A stretch of 64,000 nt of DNA from contig DUDT01000014.1 of NCBI GenBank assembly GCA_005110385.1, positions 62,001 to 126,000 of the forward strand, written 5' to 3'. This document shows positions 59,390 to 64,000 of this stretch, piece after piece. Position 1 is the stretch's first letter; every line of letters starts with the position of its first letter. A program made the position numbers and the translations under genes. This stretch comes from Candidatus Melainabacteria bacterium (GTDB lineage Bacteria > Cyanobacteriota > Vampirovibrionia > LMEP-6097). The notes beneath the pieces are model-generated. The model was not told the origin of the DNA. It saw only the letters and a program-made list of their open reading frames with translations, and ran no database searches.

Positions 59390-60454
59390 ATGAATATAAT
59401 TGAAGGCTTAACTTTTGACGACGTTTTCTTAATCCCGAAATACTCTAATATTGAGCATCGGGCTGAAGTTAGCACTAAAACACAGATACTACCTAGCTTT
59501 ACGCTCGACATTCCTTTCGTTTCTGCGAATATGGATACGGTAACTGAGTATAAGATGGCTTTTAGCATGATGGAACATGGTGGAGTCGGTATACTTCATC
59601 GCTACCTTAGTATCGAAAGTATGCTTGAACAGATTGAACTTTACAACACTGAAGTTAAAATTCATAAAATTGAGACTAATGTTCCTTTTATTGTCTCTAT
59701 TGGTGCTAATGATTTTGAAAGAGTAAAAGCTGCTTATGCAGTGGGTATTAAAAATTTTTGCATAGATGTAGCTCATGGTCACCATCTGCTCGTTGAGAGA
59801 TGCATCCAAAAATTAAAAGAAATTTATTCAGATATCGGAATTATTGCAGGTAACGTCTGTACCTACCAAGGTGCTTATGATTTATTTAAATGGGGAGCAG
59901 ACTGCGTAAAAGTCGGTGTCGGTCCCGGTTCAGTATGTACTACTAGAATTAAAACTGGCTCTGGTTATCCTCAGCTCTCAGCTATTAAACTGGCTTTTCA
60001 GGCGAAGAAAGATTTTCAGCAGGTAAATCCTAATAGTCAAAAATTTATAATTGCTGATGGCGGTATTAAATACTACGGTGACTTAACCAAAGCGATAGCA
60101 GCTGGTGGTGATGCTGTGATGATGGGATCTTTATTCGCTGGCTGTAAACAAACTCCTGGAACTGTTTTCAGAAATGAAAATGAAGAAATGGTAAAAAGCT
60201 ATAGAGGCATGGCCTCTATTCCAGCTCAAAGCGATTTTGGGATAGAAGATTTTAACGAAGAAGGTATTTCACTTACGGTTAAATATAGGGGTAATATAAA
60301 ACACATTATCGAAAGACTCGCAAAGGGTTTAAGAAGTGGTATGAGCTACAGCGGAGCTCGAGACATTAAAACTTTACAAGAAGTAGCTGAATTCGTAAAA
60401 GTCACTCAGAGTGGCCATATTGAAGGACAGCCTCATAAAGCCTTTAAAAATTAA
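59390..60454 (+). CDS. IMP dehydrogenase/GMP reductase family protein lacking CBS domains
   Basis: LTFDDVFLIPKYSNIEHRAEVSTKT, VGVGPGSVCTTRIKTGSGYPQLSAI, IADGGIKYYGDLTKAIAAGGDAVMMGSLFAG; 354 aa. Confidence 0.9.
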   Translation: MNIIEGLTFDDVFLIPKYSNIEHRAEVSTKTQILPSFTLDIPFVSANMDTVTEYKMAFSMMEHGGVGILHRYLSIESMLEQIELYNTEVKIHKIETNVPFIVSIGANDFERVKAAYAVGIKNFCIDVAHGHHLLVERCIQKLKEIYSDIGIIAGNVCTYQGAYDLFKWGADCVKVGVGPGSVCTTRIKTGSGYPQLSAIKLAFQAKKDFQQVNPNSQKFIIADGGIKYYGDLTKAIAAGGDAVMMGSLFAGCKQTPGTVFRNENEEMVKSYRGMASIPAQSDFGIEDFNEEGISLTVKYRGNIKHIIERLAKGLRSGMSYSGARDIKTLQEVAEFVKVTQSGHIEGQPHKAFKN

Positions 60455-60463
60455 GCAGTATCT

Positions 60464-61552
60464 TTAATTGACCTGCTGGTCATGCGTTAAATTCAAGGCT
60501 AGAATCCCTCTTAATTTCTTGGTTGAAAGATAAGAAACTTTTATATCAGCAGTTTTAAAGCCTTGATATGTTATATAAATTCTCTTTTTAGATAATCTTA
60601 AATCTAAGGGCGTTTGCCAAGCGAGAGACTGCTCGCACTTTAATAAAGAATTGCTAAATAAATCATTCTTCACCTCTTCTGCGAAGTCTTCTAAATATGT
60701 GACTTTTTCACTAGCGACATTATAAATGCCACTGGCATTAGCTTCTACAAGGCGTAATAAAATTAAACAAAAATCACTTATATGAATGAAATCGCGAATT
60801 ATCTGCCTTTCAGCTTCCGCATTAATTTTCACAGTAAATTGTTCATCTTTTGCACTACTCAAAAGCTGTTGCTTGAAATTTTGATATACTCCTCTACATT
60901 CAAACTCACCTCCATAAGGATTAGCCAACCTGATTATTAAAAAAGATTGCCTTAAAATCATCTCCATACCATCAGTCCTTACCATTTCAGATTTTTGAAA
61001 TAATTCTTGAATAAATTTTTCAATTTGCATTTTATAAATACCGTAAGCACTTATTGGTTTTAAAAAATCATTTTCATCATTCGGAATTAATGGCTCTGAG
61101 TCATTTTCGCCATAAACAGCCGAGGAAGATAAATATATAAACTTAATTAGAGAATTAGTTTTTAAAGCGAATTCTTGAAATCCTTTAATGAAAAGCTTTT
61201 CTGCTTCTAAATTATTCAATGATGCGAAATGTAAAATTTCTAAATTAAATACCGAAGTCTCATCAAGAGCTTTACCCAAAGTCAATGAATCGCTCTTAGC
61301 ACTGATAAGCAGGCTCTCTAGTGAGCAAGTGAATTCTTCCACCTGAGACAAGTCAAAAGCGATTTTTTTGATCTTATTATTTTCTAAAATGCCAAGATCC
61401 AACCTTGAAAGCTTTAAGTGCCTATCAAACAAAAAGATCTGATCATAAACTTCAAAAAAATCAGGACGAGACGCTTGAATAAAATTTAAAAAATTAGCAG
61501 CCAGATAACCAGTTGCACCAGTAACCAAAAAAACTTTATTTACTTTCAGCAC
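60464..61552 (-). CDS. NAD-dependent epimerase/dehydratase family protein
   Basis: VFLVTGATGYLAANFL, FIYLSSSAVYGEN, AYGIYKMQIEKF, RDFIHISDFCLILLRLVE. Confidence 0.85.
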   Translation of the reverse strand: MLKVNKVFLVTGATGYLAANFLNFIQASRPDFFEVYDQIFLFDRHLKLSRLDLGILENNKIKKIAFDLSQVEEFTCSLESLLISAKSDSLTLGKALDETSVFNLEILHFASLNNLEAEKLFIKGFQEFALKTNSLIKFIYLSSSAVYGENDSEPLIPNDENDFLKPISAYGIYKMQIEKFIQELFQKSEMVRTDGMEMILRQSFLIIRLANPYGGEFECRGVYQNFKQQLLSSAKDEQFTVKINAEAERQIIRDFIHISDFCLILLRLVEANASGIYNVASEKVTYLEDFAEEVKNDLFSNSLLKCEQSLAWQTPLDLRLSKKRIYITYQGFKTADIKVSYLSTKKLRGILALNLTHDQQVN

Positions 61553-61578
61553 AAATCAGAGTATAGCTAAATTAATAA

Positions 61579-62055
61579 TTAAAGTGAAGCTATCTTATTT
61601 GTGTCTTTTTGCATTTTCTGCTGTTCTTCCTGTTCTTTATTCCAGTAAGATTCCTCTACTCTTAAAGCACCTAAAGATGCTTTTAAAACAGCGATGGCCT
61701 GCCTAGTAACAGCAGAACTCTTCGAGTCATTAGCGAACTCCGTCCAAGCACCATGCGTTTCCTTAATCAATCCAGCGTCGTAAGCGATAGCTCTAATAAC
61801 TTCATGCTGATCAGCAGGACTTAACTCATCCTTACTATCCAAGTATTCATTAAAATCTTCACGAAGCTCGCTAACACTTTTAGCGGTATTCTTAGTCGTA
61901 CTAAAATCACCAGCATTAGCTTTCTTTTTCGCTTCAGCCCCTTCCAATTCTAAAAAATCCGACATAAGACCTTCTAGCTGGGTTATTTCCTGCTGTACCG
62001 AGTCGATCAGTGACCTAGTCTGCGATAATCTTATTGTCGGATCAATAGAACTCAT
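61579..62055 (-). CDS. hypothetical small helical protein
   Basis: C-terminus SLGALRVEESYWNKEQEEQQKMQKDTNKIASL resembles the next ORF's C-terminus. Confidence 0.65.
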   Translation of the reverse strand: MSSIDPTIRLSQTRSLIDSVQQEITQLEGLMSDFLELEGAEAKKKANAGDFSTTKNTAKSVSELREDFNEYLDSKDELSPADQHEVIRAIAYDAGLIKETHGAWTEFANDSKSSAVTRQAIAVLKASLGALRVEESYWNKEQEEQQKMQKDTNKIASL

Positions 62056-62094
62056 AATTTACCTACCTAATTAGAACGATTAGTTAATCGGCCC

Positions 62095-62379
62095 TTAGCC
62101 TGAACCACTCGCTAGTTTATTTGTTGCTTGAATGTCTTTCTTATTCTCATCAATCTCCGACTTCCAGAAAGATGCTTCGTTTCTCCAAAAACCAAGTAAA
62201 GACTTAGTCGTTGTAAGCTCTGTCCTTAAAGCCGCCGCTGATACTCTTCCAGCATCAGTATCGATAGCTAAAGCCTCTGACATCTGATTCTCTAAATCGG
62301 TGAGTATATCCTGATTCAATTCTACGAAAAACTCGCACTGTGCATGCCTAACCGATGGATTCACTGCATTTAACGCCAT
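62095..62379 (-). CDS. hypothetical small helical protein
   Basis: C-terminus LLGFWRNEASFWKSEIDENKKDIQATNKLASGSG. Confidence 0.65.
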   Translation of the reverse strand: MALNAVNPSVRHAQCEFFVELNQDILTDLENQMSEALAIDTDAGRVSAAALRTELTTTKSLLGFWRNEASFWKSEIDENKKDIQATNKLASGSG

Positions 62380-63015
62380 TTACATTCCCTCCTGTTTTCT
62401 CATTCTCTCTAACCTGACTAACTGCATTCTATACTCCTCCTCTGATGAATTAGTTCTAAAAGCTTTCTTTACAAGTGCATAATGATCAAATCTTTCTTCA
62501 CTTGAAGAAGCATCCTTGAAAATTGCCCTGCCAAGACCCTCTAATTTTTTCTGTTGATCTTGAAGTTTTTCAATCTTTTCATTCAATTCCTGATCATTAC
62601 GCATATCTTTTGCGGTTTTTCTAGCCCAAGAAGCGACATCACGTAAGGCATCAATACCACCAGCAGAAGCAACTTGAATTAATTGAACAAAATCATCTGG
62701 TATATCGATTTGATTTAAAATTGTTTTCTGTATTTTCTCAAATTTTTCTTTATACTCATCTTGCTTGCCCTTGTCTAATTCCCTTTTTTTAGCATCAGCC
62801 ATATTATCTGCAAGAACGGCAAGCTGGTTTAAAGCAGAGATAAACTGAAGTGATGATTCAACATCTGTTTTAAGAGCTACATGCGATGACTCTAAAGACT
62901 TATACTGTTTTATACTCGCATCTTTATTCTTTTCATCCAGAAAATTATCAAAATTCTCATCCTTGAGCCTTGAAAAGGTTATTTCTCTTAAAGCATCTAT
63001 ATTAATTTCACTCAT
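62380..63015 (-). CDS. hypothetical coiled-coil protein
   Basis: Charged helical 211-aa ORF, directly adjacent to the previous one. Confidence 0.65.
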   Translation of the reverse strand: MSEINIDALREITFSRLKDENFDNFLDEKNKDASIKQYKSLESSHVALKTDVESSLQFISALNQLAVLADNMADAKKRELDKGKQDEYKEKFEKIQKTILNQIDIPDDFVQLIQVASAGGIDALRDVASWARKTAKDMRNDQELNEKIEKLQDQQKKLEGLGRAIFKDASSSEERFDHYALVKKAFRTNSSEEEYRMQLVRLERMRKQEGM

Positions 63016-63115
63016 AGCTTTCCCTCAGATTTCCTCTTCTTAAGACTATGAGTAATAAATCACAAAAGAATTATGATTTAGTTAAGCTAAATCATAACTT
63101 AGTGACAAATATGAA

Positions 63116-63592
63116 TTAGTTAAACTTTTTACCACGTAAAAGAGCAACAGAACCAGTTCTTGCTACTTCCTTAATTCCGAAAGGTGAAATTAATTGTATA
63201 ACAGCATTAATCTTCTCTGAATCACCAGTAACCTCTACGACTAATGAATCTTCTGCGACATCAATAATGCGACTACGAAAAAGATCTGCAATTTCAATAA
63301 TCTCAGCTCTATTTTGTTTAGAAGAGACTTTTATTAAAGCAAGCTCTCTATCAACATAAGGCATTTCACTTAAATCAGTTATCTTAATAACATTAATCAA
63401 CTTATTAAGTTGTTTTTTAACCTGTTCAACATCATCCTGAGTGACAATAATCATGCGGCTCAAACCTTCTTGTTCACTTGGACCGACAGTTAAACTTTCT
63501 ATATTATAGCCACGGCGACTAAAAAGACCCGATATTCGAGCGAGAACCCCTGATTCATTTTCAACTAGAACTGAGAGCACACTCTTTTTCAT
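63116..63592 (-). CDS. ilvH: acetolactate synthase small subunit
   Basis: LSVLVENESGVLARISGLFSRRGYNIESLTVGPSEQEGLSRMIIVT; ACT domain. Confidence 0.97.
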   Translation of the reverse strand: MKKSVLSVLVENESGVLARISGLFSRRGYNIESLTVGPSEQEGLSRMIIVTQDDVEQVKKQLNKLINVIKITDLSEMPYVDRELALIKVSSKQNRAEIIEIADLFRSRIIDVAEDSLVVEVTGDSEKINAVIQLISPFGIKEVARTGSVALLRGKKFN

Positions 63593-63614
63593 GATTTAAA
63601 TATTTAATAGGTTC

Positions 63615-64000
63615 TCAATCAGCATCTATTAAATCTACCCTTTTCTTATGTCTTCCAGCTGTAAAATCAGCATCCAGCCAAGCTTTAACCATTCCTTTAG
63701 CTGAATCTTCATCAATAAATCTAGCTCCGATGGCAATAACATTAGAATTATTATGCTCCTTACTGAGTTTCGCATACTCAGCATTATGACAAAGTGCACA
63801 TCTAATACCTTTAGTGCGATTAGCAGTAATAGACATACCAATTCCCGTACCACAAAGCAGTATTCCACGGTTTTCTTTATCAGACTTAACATTACGCACT
63901 AATAATTTTGCAAAATCAGGATAATCAACAGCTCGACTCGAATTACAACCAAGATCAATAACATCGAGTAAAAGCTCATCTTTTAAGAATTTAAGAAGAA
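63615..64000 (-). CDS. rpiB: ribose-5-phosphate isomerase B, N-terminus beyond right edge
   Basis: The listed ORF extends to the edge in frame: LLKFLKDELLLDVIDLGCNSSRAVDYPDFAKLLVRNVKSDKENRGILLCGTGIGMSITANRTKGIRCALCHN. Confidence 0.93.
   Translation of the reverse strand, partial: LLKFLKDELLLDVIDLGCNSSRAVDYPDFAKLLVRNVKSDKENRGILLCGTGIGMSITANRTKGIRCALCHNAEYAKLSKEHNNSNVIAIGARFIDEDSAKGMVKAWLDADFTAGRHKKRVDLIDAD

Noticed and set aside
1-64000. tRNA/rRNA genes and an integrase/transposase-bearing mobile element
   Set aside because: None recognised by eye; a tRNAscan/Infernal and ISfinder run would be needed to exclude them.

Overview
64 kb of an AT-rich bacterial chromosome with about 55 credible protein genes on both strands. 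I found no convincing rRNA, tRNA or CRISPR. The content is mostly housekeeping: hemB, hisF, murE, rpsD, purB, flgI/flgJ, etfA, ccdA, panC, HU, gyrA, plsX, icd, lnt, ruvC, gmk, trxB, a photolyase, metH, lepB, nuoK/nuoJ, rimM, an IMPDH/GMPR-family enzyme, ilvH and rpiB (cut by the window edge). Accessory genes include a collagen-like protein, a large RTX-like aspartate/glycine repeat protein, two AAA+/DUF4143 ATPases (one N-terminally truncated), a DgcN/DgcA-like pair and several uncharacterised clusters. The most unusual signal is a dispersed, partly palindromic repeat family that resembles Rickettsia palindromic elements. It appears at two intergenic sites, where its terminal GTAG supplies stop codons to flanking genes. 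It also appears as in-frame insertions inside three unrelated coding genes: an O-methyltransferase, a photolyase (with a 126-bp/42-aa tandem duplication) and a carotenoid-isomerase-like FAD oxidoreductase. The taxonomic source cannot be fixed from the sequence alone. All calls come from reading sequence and translations by eye; no database search was run.
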